Source: Alphaproteobacteria bacterium
GTDB lineage: Bacteria; Pseudomonadota; Alphaproteobacteria; UBA3830
Length of the DNA stretch: 62,304 nt
Assembly: GCA_025998735.1 (NCBI GenBank)
Contig: BNWJ01000002.1
Span: forward strand, 1 to 62,304
Direction: 5' to 3'
Below are positions 7,856-15,948 of this stretch, piece after piece; position 1 is the first letter of the stretch; every line of letters starts with the position of its first letter. The notes under the pieces are model-generated. The model did no database searches. It worked only from the letters and a program-made list of their open reading frames with translations, and was not told the DNA's origin. A program made the translations under genes and the position numbers.

Positions 7856-8935
7856 GTGAAAATCAGCACAATTATTGATGGAGTAGAGAGGCGTGTGGCC
7901 ATTACTCCAGAGACAGTCAAAAAGTATATCGATCTTGGATTTGAAGTTGTTCTGCCAAAAAACGCTGGAGTTTCCGCTGGATTTCCCGATGATGAATACG
8001 TCGCTGCCGGAGCAAAAATCGAGGAAAGCGGCCTTGTAGATGATGCTGATTTCTACGTTTGTGTGAAGCCATTTTTGGCAAGTTTCGATTTTAAGTTAAA
8101 ATCTGGAGCACATTTAATCGCTATTTTGTCTCCGTTTCGGAATAAAGAAACCCTTAAGACGCTATCAGATGATGGTGTAAATTGCTATGCGTTAGAACTG
8201 GTTCCGCGCATCACAAGAGCGCAGTCCATGGATATTTTATCCTCGCAATCGAATATCGCTGGATACAAGGCCGTGCTGGAAGCGTTGTCGTTTTACGGAC
8301 GTGTGGTTCCGCTCATGATGACCGCTGCCGGCACTGTTCGTCCGGCAAAAGTGCTGATTCTGGGCGCGGGAGTCGCTGGATTGCAGGCGATTGCCACCGC
8401 AAAACGTCTTGGAGCAGTCGTTTCTGCCTTCGATGTGAGAACTGCCGCCAAGGAGCAGGTGGAGAGTTTGGGAGCGACGTTTGTCTCGGTTGATGCAAAT
8501 TCCAGTGGCGAGACTTCCGGTGGGTACGCCAAGGAAATGGATGAGGACTACAAAAAACGTCAGGCGGAAAAGCTTTCCCAGGCCATATCAAAAATGGACA
8601 TAGTAATTAGTACAGCTCAAATTCCAGGAAAACCGGCGCCTCTACTCATTACGGAGCAAATGGTAAAATCCATGCGTGTTGGATCTGTCATTGTAGATAT
8701 GGCTACAGAAAGCGGCGGAAATTGTGCATTATCAAAAAAAGATGAGGTTGTAGAGGTAGATGGTATCTCAATCATAGGATATACTGATTTGGCGGCGCAT
8801 GTTGCGCAGGATTCCAGTCGACTGTTTGCGCGAAACGTCTTTAATTTCGTTTCGCTCATGATAAAAGACGGAAATGTCGATACATCCGACGAAATCGTAC
8901 AGGCTACTTTGTTAAAAAATTTGTCCGGAGAATAA
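7856..8935 (+). CDS. pntAA: NAD(P) transhydrogenase alpha subunit, part 1
   Basis: This is the soluble NAD(H)-binding domain I of the proton-translocating transhydrogenase, which uses the proton gradient to reduce NADP+ with NADH. The GTG start follows TTGGAG by seven bases. It shows RRVAITPETVKKY, PRITRAQSMDILSSQ, and the Rossmann motif ILGAGVAGLQAIATAKRLGA, and ends after the dI domain at 359 residues, as expected for the split alphaproteobacterial form. The partners PntAB and PntB are normally next in the operon, but here pmbA follows after 3 bases. They must be elsewhere or absent. Confidence 0.92.
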   Translation: MKISTIIDGVERRVAITPETVKKYIDLGFEVVLPKNAGVSAGFPDDEYVAAGAKIEESGLVDDADFYVCVKPFLASFDFKLKSGAHLIAILSPFRNKETLKTLSDDGVNCYALELVPRITRAQSMDILSSQSNIAGYKAVLEALSFYGRVVPLMMTAAGTVRPAKVLILGAGVAGLQAIATAKRLGAVVSAFDVRTAAKEQVESLGATFVSVDANSSGETSGGYAKEMDEDYKKRQAEKLSQAISKMDIVISTAQIPGKPAPLLITEQMVKSMRVGSVIVDMATESGGNCALSKKDEVVEVDGISIIGYTDLAAHVAQDSSRLFARNVFNFVSLMIKDGNVDTSDEIVQATLLKNLSGE

Positions 8936-8938
8936 ATT

Positions 8939-10255
8939 ATGGATATAGAAATACTTCAAGATGTTATCAAAAAAGCGAGATTCCTCGGGGCAGAGGCCGT
9001 GGATCTTATGTTGGTGGAAAAAAAGGGCGTTTCCGTGTCCACGCGTCTGACTAAACTGGAAAATCTAACGCAGTCGGAGATTATAAACGTCGATATGCGC
9101 GTGTTCATCGGAAAGAAAAGCGCCAACGTCGTTACCAATAATATAAAAGAGCTGCACGGAGATGCTTTTGTGGAAAAAGCCGTTGCAGTTGCCAAAAATT
9201 CTCCGGAAGAGGTCGTCGAATCTCGAGCGGACGCATCCAAATTATGTAAGAATTTCAAAGAGATGGACATATTCGATTCGACGGAAGTATCCTGGGAGAA
9301 CCTTCTGGAAGGAGCGGTGAAATGCGAGTCGATTGCTCTGCAAGTAAATGGCATCACCAACTCTGGAGGAGCGCATGTGGAGAATGTCCTGACCAAAACC
9401 GTTCTCCTGAAGAGCGAAGGTTTTGTCGGAGAATATGATAAATCCGTCAGTGGAATAGTCATTGAAACACTCGGCGAAAAAGACGGAGAATTGCAGCGTG
9501 ACTACAGCTACTCCTACGCTGTCTACTATGCGGACATGAAAACTCCAGAGCAGGTGGCTCTTGAAGCGGCTGATATGACCGTTAGAAAATTGGGAGCCAG
9601 AAAAGTGAAATCCTGCAAAGTTCCGGTATTGTTTCACAAAAGAGTCGGACGCAGTCTGCTAAAAAGCATGATGGACGCGCTAAACGGATCTCTTGTGGCC
9701 AAGGGCACCAGCTTTCTGAAGGATAAATTATCCCAAAAGGTCTTTGGCGATTGTTTAAATGTTTCCGATAGATACGATACCGCCCGAGGACTTCGGTCGT
9801 GTCCGTTTGATGCCGATGGTTTGGAATGCGTCAACACAAATGTAATTTCCTCCGGCGTATTAAATTCTTTTCTGCTGAACACCAAGTACGCCAATAAATT
9901 GGGCATGACATCCACAGCGAATTCGTCCGGCTGGGACAGCATTTCTCCGCATAACATATGCATTGAAAACGGAGATAAATCGTTTGATGATCTCGTAAAA
10001 AGCATAAAAAGCGGATTATTCGTGGTTGATGTGCTAGGGAAAGGCCTAAACGTCATAACCGGAAATTACAGTCAGGGCGCAGCCGGTTTCTGGATAGAAA
10101 ATGGCGAGATCTCGTATCCGGTGCACGAAATAACCATCGCTGGAAATTTTATCGATATGTTTTCGAATTGTTTGATTGGATCGGATCTTGAAATGAGTTC
10201 AGGTTTTGGTTCACCTAGTATTCTACTTGACGAAATGGTCGTTGGAGGAATCTAA
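8939..10255 (+). CDS. pmbA: Metalloprotease PmbA/TldE
   Basis: PmbA (TldE) pairs with TldD to cleave unfolded peptides and to mature peptide antibiotics; TldD carries the zinc site. The diagnostic C-terminal block is present: VITGNYSQGAAGFWIENGE, then YPVHEITIAGNF, as in PmbA rather than TldD. The N-terminal half has the family opening GAEAVDLMLVEKKGVSVSTR. Length 438 residues is typical. It begins 3 bases after pntAA and its stop overlaps the start of the following carboxypeptidase gene, so all are probably cotranscribed. Confidence 0.92.
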   Translation: MDIEILQDVIKKARFLGAEAVDLMLVEKKGVSVSTRLTKLENLTQSEIINVDMRVFIGKKSANVVTNNIKELHGDAFVEKAVAVAKNSPEEVVESRADASKLCKNFKEMDIFDSTEVSWENLLEGAVKCESIALQVNGITNSGGAHVENVLTKTVLLKSEGFVGEYDKSVSGIVIETLGEKDGELQRDYSYSYAVYYADMKTPEQVALEAADMTVRKLGARKVKSCKVPVLFHKRVGRSLLKSMMDALNGSLVAKGTSFLKDKLSQKVFGDCLNVSDRYDTARGLRSCPFDADGLECVNTNVISSGVLNSFLLNTKYANKLGMTSTANSSGWDSISPHNICIENGDKSFDDLVKSIKSGLFVVDVLGKGLNVITGNYSQGAAGFWIENGEISYPVHEITIAGNFIDMFSNCLIGSDLEMSSGFGSPSILLDEMVVGGI

Positions 10256-11499
10256 TGTTAAAAAAAGTCTTATTTCTTAGCGTATTATCGCTTTCTGTTA
10301 TTATTTCGGATTGCGATGCGCGGCGTCCTAAGGGAAAGTCAGCGAAAGTTACTCAACAATTGCCGGCGAAAGAAAAAAAAAATCCCCAAAGAGTAGCCAG
10401 AGCTAATATAACAAGAGATAATATACAGGAAATCGGTGCCGCTCAAATGATACTAGTTGATTTCGATGGAGAACGTCTGTTTGAGAAAAATGCCGATGAG
10501 CGCTGTGTGCCGTCTTCCATGACAAAATTAATGACTGCCTATCTGTTGTTTGAAGCCATTGAAAACGGTTCTCTAAAGCTTGAAGATGAGCTTCCGGTAA
10601 GTGAGCTCGCCCAGGGCAAAGAAGGCTCCCGCAGTTTTTTCAAAGCTGGTACTTTGGCAAAAGTAGAGGATCTGGTTCGAAGCATTGTCGTTCATTCCGG
10701 AAACGATGCTTGTACAATTGTTGCGGAGAAAATATCTGGAAGTGATGACGCTTTCGCAGAACTCATGAATCAAAAAGCAGAAACATTCGGTCTCCAGAAT
10801 ACGCATTTTATGAATTCAACGGGACTGCCGGACGAAAATCATTATTCCTGCGCCAGCGATTTAACGACGATAGCAAAGCGCCTCATATCTGATTTTCCAC
10901 AATATTATCATTATTTTTCCGAGAAAACGTTTACCGTAAATGATATTACACAGCACAATAGAAATACATTGCTGGGAAATTCCATGAACGTAGACGGACT
11001 TAAAACAGGAAAAACCGATGCTGGCGGATTTGGAATTGTGGTATCCGCTAAAAAAGATGGAAAAAGACTTATCTGCGTTGTAAACGGCTGCAAAAGCATG
11101 AAGGAAAGAGCCTTCGAAGCCAATAAAATTCTTTCCATTGGATTTGCCGAGTTTATGCCGGTCACCATCGCCGCTTCGTATAAAGCGGTTGGATCGGCAA
11201 AGGTTTCGATTGGAAAAAGTGATACCGTTGGCGTATGCACCCACGAAGATATTGTGGTCTCGATTCTAAAAAAATATAAAGGCAATATAGTTGTCGAACT
11301 CAGTTTGGACGAACCAGTTGAAGCTCCAATAGTAGCAGGCAATAAATTGGGAACCATGGTGTTTAAATATGGAACATTTGTCTCCAAGCCATACGATGTC
11401 TTTGCCATTGAAGGCGTCGAAAAACTAACTTTTTGGGAGCGAGTAAAGGCGTTTATGTTCAAGCGTGACGCTGAGCCCACTAATGCTCCGAAGTCCTGA
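10255..11499 (+). CDS. D-alanyl-D-alanine carboxypeptidase, PBP5/6 family
   Basis: This is a serine DD-carboxypeptidase that removes the terminal D-alanine from peptidoglycan stems in the periplasm. An N-terminal signal (MLKKVLFLSVLSLSVIIS) is followed by the three active-site motifs: SMTK (S88, K91), SGN in VHSGNDACTIVAE, and KTG in GLKTGKTDAGGFG. The C-terminal region after the catalytic domain matches the PBP5-type beta domain, ending in a short basic segment. 414 residues. The ATG overlaps the pmbA stop. A second, more divergent paralogue lies at 47091. Confidence 0.92.
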   Translation: MLKKVLFLSVLSLSVIISDCDARRPKGKSAKVTQQLPAKEKKNPQRVARANITRDNIQEIGAAQMILVDFDGERLFEKNADERCVPSSMTKLMTAYLLFEAIENGSLKLEDELPVSELAQGKEGSRSFFKAGTLAKVEDLVRSIVVHSGNDACTIVAEKISGSDDAFAELMNQKAETFGLQNTHFMNSTGLPDENHYSCASDLTTIAKRLISDFPQYYHYFSEKTFTVNDITQHNRNTLLGNSMNVDGLKTGKTDAGGFGIVVSAKKDGKRLICVVNGCKSMKERAFEANKILSIGFAEFMPVTIAASYKAVGSAKVSIGKSDTVGVCTHEDIVVSILKKYKGNIVVELSLDEPVEAPIVAGNKLGTMVFKYGTFVSKPYDVFAIEGVEKLTFWERVKAFMFKRDAEPTNAPKS

Positions 11500-11506
11500 G
11501 GCGTTG

Positions 11507-12145
11507 ATGAAAGGAAAATTTATCGTTTTTGAAGGCGGCGAAGGAGTCGGAAAAAGCACTCAGGTATCGCTACTGGCGCAGAAACTTATGGACATGGGCT
11601 TGAAAGTAGCAAAAACGCGGGAGCCAGGAGGAGACGTCATTGGAGAGAAAATACGTGACGTCCTGAAGACATCAGAACCATCTGACATGGATCCACTTTG
11701 CGAGATGTTACTCATGTTTGCGGCTCGTCGTGACCATTTCGTGAAGCTCATAAAACCGCTGCTGGACGACGGATATTTCGTTATCTGCGATAGATTCTAT
11801 GATTCTTCTCTTGTATATCAGGGCGTGCTTAGAAATGTACCATTTGAAGATATTATGTCACTGAAAAAAATAACCATCGGTGATTTCGAGCCGGATCTAA
11901 CAATTGTGCTGGACGTGGATTCGAACGTTTCCATTGCTCGATTATCAACGCGGAATCTAATTCCTGACGAATATGATCTCATGAAGAAAGACAAACACGA
12001 TCTCGTGAGAAGTGGATTCCTAAAAACCGCAGAAATTTTTTCCTTTCGGTCGGTAATTGTGAACGCAGCAGGATCCGAGCAAAAAGTCTTTTCCAGAATA
12101 ATGAAAATAGTGCAAGAACGACTGCTATACATGATTCGGGATTAA
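11507..12145 (+). CDS. tmk: Thymidylate kinase
   Basis: Tmk phosphorylates dTMP to dTDP for DNA synthesis. The start at 11507 (MKGKFIVFEGGEG) follows GAGG by five bases; an upstream in-frame ATG at 11465 would add 14 residues and lies inside the carboxypeptidase gene. Seen are the P-loop FEGGEGVGKSTQ, the DR(E)PGG-type motif TREPGGDVIGEKIR, and DRFYDSSLVYQG. Length is 212 residues, normal for the family. Just upstream its neighbour ends at 11499. The next gene downstream is convergent. Confidence 0.94.
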   Translation: MKGKFIVFEGGEGVGKSTQVSLLAQKLMDMGLKVAKTREPGGDVIGEKIRDVLKTSEPSDMDPLCEMLLMFAARRDHFVKLIKPLLDDGYFVICDRFYDSSLVYQGVLRNVPFEDIMSLKKITIGDFEPDLTIVLDVDSNVSIARLSTRNLIPDEYDLMKKDKHDLVRSGFLKTAEIFSFRSVIVNAAGSEQKVFSRIMKIVQERLLYMIRD

Positions 12146-12221
12146 AAGGCGTATTAGAAGCGAGAGTTTTTAGAAGATTTTTCAGCTTACTTTCGGTTCA
12201 ATTATTTCTCGTTAGCAGAGC

Positions 12222-12770
12222 CTAAAAGATTAGATAAATCCTATCTTTCATGACTTTGAACACACTCTTCGTTGGGTTGACAAGTATGCATTTTGCGCTT
12301 TTGTTCCAGACATATACATCATCCATTGAATTTCCGGCGTATATGAAATTACCTTCCCCAAATATCGCAACCAGAGCGTTTGCTTTTGCTTCGGCGCGGA
12401 GATTGATTTTGCCGTCGCTAGCAAATACGTCATCGAATATTTGAATGAAATCGGCAACTTTTTCCGCATATAATCTATCGCAGGCAGTTGCCAGAAACAA
12501 TGAACATCCTTCATGCTTTTGGTTCAGTAGAAAATCGATGAGCTTTTTGTTATAGCTCAGACTCGCGACGTCTAGATCAACGTTAATGGCCAGTTTCCTC
12601 TTGAGATGCGCTCTTCCATGCAAAAACCACCACACTACCTTAAATACATTCAGTGGATTATTATGAACAAATTTATCCAACGCCAAAATAGTAACATCTT
12701 CCGCAATAAGCGTCCCGTCAAGATCAACTACCAGCTTGACGGGATGTGCCGCCAACGTGACGTTGGTCAA
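12222..12770 (-). CDS. Stand-alone HAD-superfamily phosphatase domain
   Basis: The HAD motif I DLDGT is at the N-terminus (KLVVDLDGTLIAED), and a C-terminal motif with GNSMDD fits motif III/IV. The sequence (NPLNVFKVVWWFLHGRAHLKRKLA) resembles the HAD domain that is usually fused to the N-terminus of UbiA-type prenyltransferases, but here it stops at 182 residues with no membrane part. The reading frame begins at a TTG whose T and G overlap the grpE stop, and its first residues TNVTLA are encoded by a palindromic element (12752-12766). The true start could instead be downstream, but no good ATG precedes DLDGT. Substrate unknown. Confidence 0.75.
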   Translation of the reverse strand: MTNVTLAAHPVKLVVDLDGTLIAEDVTILALDKFVHNNPLNVFKVVWWFLHGRAHLKRKLAINVDLDVASLSYNKKLIDFLLNQKHEGCSLFLATACDRLYAEKVADFIQIFDDVFASDGKINLRAEAKANALVAIFGEGNFIYAGNSMDDVYVWNKSAKCILVNPTKSVFKVMKDRIYLIF

Positions 12771-12771
12771 T
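12746..12771. repeat. Palindromic element core at the grpE/HAD junction
   Basis: CCAACGTGACGTTGG (12752-12766) preceded by GTGCCG, the same wording as at 2511. The palindrome lies between the last codon of grpE and the DLDGT motif of the HAD gene, so it supplies the HAD N-terminus and perhaps its start codon. Confidence 0.8.
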
Positions 12772-13360
12772 GCGTGGACTTCGATACGCTGACCATTGCA
12801 GGGCGCAATAATCTGTCGTTGTGGACATATCCCGCTTGAAATATCTGTAGTATCGTACCCGGTTTGCTATCTTTGCTTTCTAATTCGCACATCGCCTGGT
12901 GATAATTTGGATTAAACGCATCGCCAATTGACGCGTTAATTTTCGATAATCCGTGTTTATTGAACACCGTCATGAGTTCTTTTCCACAAAGAAGTACTCC
13001 GTCGAAAAACGCCTTTAGTGTTGGATCAGCTTCTGTTTTTTCGCTAATTACCTGAAAATTCTCACCAACTTTATCAAAATTATCCAAAACAGTTAGCAAA
13101 TCTCTGGCGAACTTATTATTCGAATACTTAATGGCGTCTTCTTTTTCTTTTTCCAGCCTTTTCCGAAGATTGTCAGATTCTGCGATTTTTCTGAGGAGCG
13201 TATCCTTTAGAGTGCGGATTTCATTTTCCAATTCCACGACTCTCTCCAGGCATTCTGAACTCTCCTCAGGGTTTTTATCAGGATCATCGATATATTCATT
13301 ACAATTGCAGCACTCACACTTAATTTCTTTCCCATTATCTTTCATAATTTCGTCATCCAT
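12767..13360 (-). CDS. grpE: Nucleotide exchange factor GrpE
   Basis: GrpE releases ADP from DnaK in the cytosolic heat-shock chaperone cycle. A long helix (residues about 38-85, ERVVELENEIRTLKDTLLR and DNLRKRLEKEKEDAIKYSN) is followed by the conserved LLTVLDNFDK and the beta domain with GDAFNPNYHQAMCE and RLLRPAMVSVSK. 197 residues, typical length. The N-terminus is unusual for its clustered cysteines (CECCNC). Upstream on the minus strand, TTGAAA and CATAAT at a 17-base spacing make a plausible vegetative promoter; no heat-shock type site is evident. dnaK is not adjacent. Confidence 0.93.
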   Translation of the reverse strand: MDDEIMKDNGKEIKCECCNCNEYIDDPDKNPEESSECLERVVELENEIRTLKDTLLRKIAESDNLRKRLEKEKEDAIKYSNNKFARDLLTVLDNFDKVGENFQVISEKTEADPTLKAFFDGVLLCGKELMTVFNKHGLSKINASIGDAFNPNYHQAMCELESKDSKPGTILQIFQAGYVHNDRLLRPAMVSVSKSTH

Positions 13361-13459
13361 CGCGTTTCTCCAATAGCTTTATTGATTGAGCCGTTATTAT
13401 GCCTCATTAAATTACTTTTTTCAATGTGTGCAGTTTCATATCTTATCACTCCGTGAATT

Positions 13460-13740
13460 TTGCAACCGCTAAGGGTATATTCAAGGGCAAGGCATCGCGT
13501 TAGACGGGAAAACTTTGCGTGGGATGACTCAAGACACAGTTCCGCCTGTACGCTTGTTATCTCTTTTTATGACGGAAAATCAATCGGTTATCAATCAAAT
13601 CAGGAAGGAAGAAAGCGGAAATGAGATTGGCGCTGGTGTGCCAAGACGAAGGCACGATGAAGATGGAGGACAAGGTCCTCCAGTAAGGATTGTCCAATGC
13701 TGGGACCTGACGTATTTTGTGAACTTTTTGTGAGTCATTA
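13460..13740. other. Unexplained intergenic stretch with short hairpins
   Basis: The 510 bases between grpE and the first secreted-protein gene hold no convincing gene. Around 13628-13685 two hairpins can be drawn: GTGCC/GGCAC and the strong GGAGGAC/GTCCTCC. Small open frames here lack ribosome binding sites and recognisable motifs. It could be a structured RNA or the worn remains of a gene. Confidence 0.3.
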
Positions 13741-13800
13741 AAAACGAGTCTTATCTGCCTGAAAGCATATATCTACTGCAAAATAATAATTCATTTTGTG

Positions 13801-13829
13801 TTGACAAGCGTTGTTTGTCGTGTTATCTT
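13801..13829 (+). promoter_or_regulatory. Shared leader promoter, copy A
   Basis: TTGACA (13801-13806) and TATCTT (13824-13829) are 17 bases apart. The upstream AT-rich block GCAAAATAATAATTCATTT and the downstream leader to GGAGTATGAA are nearly identical in copies B, C and D. Confidence 0.8.
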
Positions 13830-13871
13830 GTGGAGATTTTTTTATTAGATATTGTTAAAATGGAGTATGAA

Positions 13872-14375
13872 ATGACAATAAAAATTAGTAATAAGGTGTT
13901 GGCGCTTGTGTTTGTGTGTATGGGGGCGATGAGTGCGGAGGGAATGAATGTGGAAGGGATGCCTGGGGAGAAGATGAAGCAGAATCCACCGCTTTCAGCA
14001 GCATATCATGGGGCCACGGACGATTATGATGCAATTGACGCTCCTGGGGGACATGTGCTGATGATCTCCCCGCAACATAGTGCACTATGTCATCGAATAA
14101 TTTCTGATGTCAAAAAGGCGGCTCTTCAGTCTAACGACTCAGACATGAAACCCGCCGACGTCGCGATTCTGGATTGTGCTACTATAATGCTCTATATGCT
14201 TGAAGCAAAATTAAATTTTGCTGCTGTGGTGCAAGACTCTAGAGTGGTTGACACGCTGAACTCTGCTCTAAATTCAGGAATGTGCCGGGCGGAAGGAAAA
14301 CTAGATATCCACCTGATTAAAGCCAACGGCAGAGGTGGATGGTATGCGTTTATTTGGCCGCCCTCTTCTAAATGA
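13872..14375 (+). CDS. Small secreted protein, leader family member A
   Basis: The start is the ATG at 13872 after GGAGTATGAA. In the distant family member at 57875 the upstream in-frame ATG is absent, which supports this choice. The signal peptide is MTIKISNKVLALVFVCMGAMSAEG. The mature part, about 143 residues, contains two or three cysteines and matches no family I know. Its middle (VAILDCATIMLYMLEAKLNFAAVV) can be aligned loosely with the protein at 15409 (ATLMYSANVLAGLLEQNVRFAVTI). This suggests divergent paralogues. A promoter of its own precedes it. It is probably exported to the periplasm or beyond; an effector role is inference. Confidence 0.75.
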   Translation: MTIKISNKVLALVFVCMGAMSAEGMNVEGMPGEKMKQNPPLSAAYHGATDDYDAIDAPGGHVLMISPQHSALCHRIISDVKKAALQSNDSDMKPADVAILDCATIMLYMLEAKLNFAAVVQDSRVVDTLNSALNSGMCRAEGKLDIHLIKANGRGGWYAFIWPPSSK

Positions 14376-14403
14376 TTGGAATAACGGCACTGCCTGGTTT
14401 TTC

Positions 14404-14429
14404 CGGCATCGCTCTATCAGGCGATGCCG
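14404..14429 (+). terminator. Hairpin after secreted protein A
   Basis: CGGCATCGC (14404-14412) pairs perfectly with GCGATGCCG (14421-14429). It stands 29 bases past the stop codon. No T-run follows, so termination is plausible but not proven. Confidence 0.45.
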
Positions 14430-14488
14430 AAAGTGTGCTTTATCTGCCTAAAAAACACATCTACTGCAAAATAATAATTCATTTCGTA

Positions 14489-14517
14489 TTGACAAGTATC
14501 TTCTGTTGTGTTAACTT
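14489..14517 (+). promoter_or_regulatory. Shared leader promoter, copy B
   Basis: TTGACA (14489-14494) and TAACTT (14512-14517), 17 bases apart, in the same conserved surroundings as copy A, including the repeated upstream TTTATCTGCCT. Confidence 0.78.
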
Positions 14518-14559
14518 GTAGAGATTTTTTTATTAGATATTGTTAAAATGGAGTATGAA

Positions 14560-15060
14560 ATGACAATGAATGTTAAATGTATAGTATTAGCTATTATGGG
14601 TATTATATTTACCGAATCGGCGGCGGCGCTGAACAAAGAGGTGCACATTTCTCTTGAGCGTTCCGTGTGTTTTCCTGTATGTGAAGGGAGTGATATATTT
14701 ACCGCACCGGTTGCGACGACAGAAACACTGGACATTTCTCTCGAAAATTCAGTGTGTTGTCCAGGTTGTATTGTGGTTTCATTTTTAAATAAAAGACCTC
14801 GGTTCGCCAGTAGTGATATGCTTTCGGATAAAACTACGAAGCTTTTTGATTTTGCAAAAGAAAAACAACTGGGTTGTCAGCTTTACGACTGGGACACAGA
14901 ACAGACACTCGCGAAGGGAGGGTGGATGCTTTCTCAACGAATGAATTATTTGTTAAAAGAAGAGCTGGAAACTAGTAAAGGGCTATCGTTGGATGGAAAC
15001 GTTGTTAAGTCACTAATAATCTCGATGAAAAATAATGAGCAGTTGCTCAAAAGATCTTGA
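14560..15060 (+). CDS. Small secreted protein, leader family member B
   Basis: It uses the same leader and ribosome binding site as its neighbours. The signal peptide MTMNVKCIVLAIMGIIFTESAAA differs more from the others, ending at SAAALNKE. The mature protein has an internal repeat: HISLERSVCFPVCEG and DISLENSVCCPGCIV, two CxxC-like pairs about 36 residues apart that could hold disulfides or a metal. The remaining part (LFDFAKEKQLGCQLYDWD) is unrecognised. 166 residues. It is downstream of A but has its own promoter. Confidence 0.72.
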   Translation: MTMNVKCIVLAIMGIIFTESAAALNKEVHISLERSVCFPVCEGSDIFTAPVATTETLDISLENSVCCPGCIVVSFLNKRPRFASSDMLSDKTTKLFDFAKEKQLGCQLYDWDTEQTLAKGGWMLSQRMNYLLKEELETSKGLSLDGNVVKSLIISMKNNEQLLKRS

Positions 15061-15098
15061 AAATTAGTGCTTTGCGCTGTAAGTGGTTTTTGTTAGGT

Positions 15099-15204
15099 GA
15101 TAGTCAGAACATGGGGTGGTAAATTTCAAGCTTTCGGCGTTTGACATTTCCGACTTGCTGGAATTTCGGTGATCTCCCCCAAAAACTCCCATTTTCCGAC
15201 TATC
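15099..15204. mobile_element. MITE-like inverted-repeat element
   Basis: Imperfect terminal inverted repeats of 17 bases (15099-15115 and 15188-15204, two mismatches) enclose about 70 bases; inner parts are also complementary, so the whole could fold as one hairpin. The end AGGTGATAG and the internal ATTTCGGTGATCTC resemble the element at 36811-36927. There is no coding capacity. The interval 15061-15337 holds nothing else I can name. Confidence 0.55.
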
Positions 15205-15337
15205 ATCTTTTGTTATTGCTCAGTTCAGTTTTTTGTAGGCATGTTTTGTATATGTCCATTATTGAACAATCAATAATATGCCTTACAATCAGAAATAGAA
15301 AACAAAAACTAACTGCAAAATAATAATTCATTTCGTG

Positions 15338-15366
15338 TTGACAAGCGTTGTTTGTCGTGTTAGCTT
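15338..15366 (+). promoter_or_regulatory. Shared leader promoter, copy C
   Basis: TTGACA (15338-15343) and TAGCTT (15361-15366) at 17 bases; the spacer is identical to that of copy A. Confidence 0.78.
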
Positions 15367-15408
15367 GTGGAGATTTTTTTATTAGATATTGTTAAAATGG
15401 AGTATGAA

Positions 15409-15864
15409 ATGACAATAAAAAGTAGTAATAAAGTGTTGGCTCTTGTGCTTTTGGGCATGGGGATGATGGATGCGGAGGGAATGCTGAATCGAGAGTTTCA
15501 TGGAGCAATGACCGTGCATTTGCGCCAAGAAGACAATCCTAGATTTGACGCTGCTGTTGACAGGTATAAAAACGTTGCAACACGCCATGGGTGGCCGCAG
15601 CTACTGTCTCTTGGGACGCCTGACTCTCACGCAACGCTTATGTATTCTGCCAACGTTTTGGCCGGACTGCTGGAACAGAATGTGAGATTTGCGGTGACGA
15701 TATATAGCTGTGGAGTCCTTCCTGCATTTGAGGCTCTTCAAAATTGCTCTTGTCCGTCGGAACAGGTCAAGAATGCCAAAATCGAAAAGATTAAGGCCGC
15801 CAAAGGGATTGCCATGTACGATTTTACCCCAGGTGTTAGAAAACAAAACCTAAGTGCAAAATAA
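15409..15864 (+). CDS. Small secreted protein, leader family member C
   Basis: The ATG at 15409 follows GGAGTATGAA. The signal peptide MTIKSSNKVLALVLLGMGMMDAEG is closest to that of member A. The 127-residue mature protein has a hydrophobic helix (ANVLAGLLEQNVRFAVTI) and two close cysteines (NCSCPSE), with no known domain. The conserved promoter block of member D begins inside the last codons and stop of this gene (GCAAAATAATAATTC at 15855), so the cassette has been pasted right against its 3' end. Confidence 0.72.
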   Translation: MTIKSSNKVLALVLLGMGMMDAEGMLNREFHGAMTVHLRQEDNPRFDAAVDRYKNVATRHGWPQLLSLGTPDSHATLMYSANVLAGLLEQNVRFAVTIYSCGVLPAFEALQNCSCPSEQVKNAKIEKIKAAKGIAMYDFTPGVRKQNLSAK

Positions 15865-15878
15865 TAATTCATTTTGTG

Positions 15879-15907
15879 TTGACAGTTGTCTTATGTCGTG
15901 TTAGTTT
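15879..15907 (+). promoter_or_regulatory. Shared leader promoter, copy D
   Basis: TTGACA (15879-15884) and TAGTTT (15902-15907) at 17 bases. The spacer has diverged, but the flanking blocks are conserved. Confidence 0.75.
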
Positions 15908-15948
15908 GTAGAGATTTTTTTATTAGATATTGTTAAATGGAGTATGAA

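Noticed and set aside
13590..13720. SRP RNA or RNase P RNA
   Set aside because: GGAAGGAAG is present, but the conserved GGUC and AGCAGCC parts of SRP RNA and the core of RNase P RNA are not.
13515..13733. 72-codon plus-strand frame after grpE
   Set aside because: No ribosome binding site, signal peptide or recognisable motif; composition looks non-coding.
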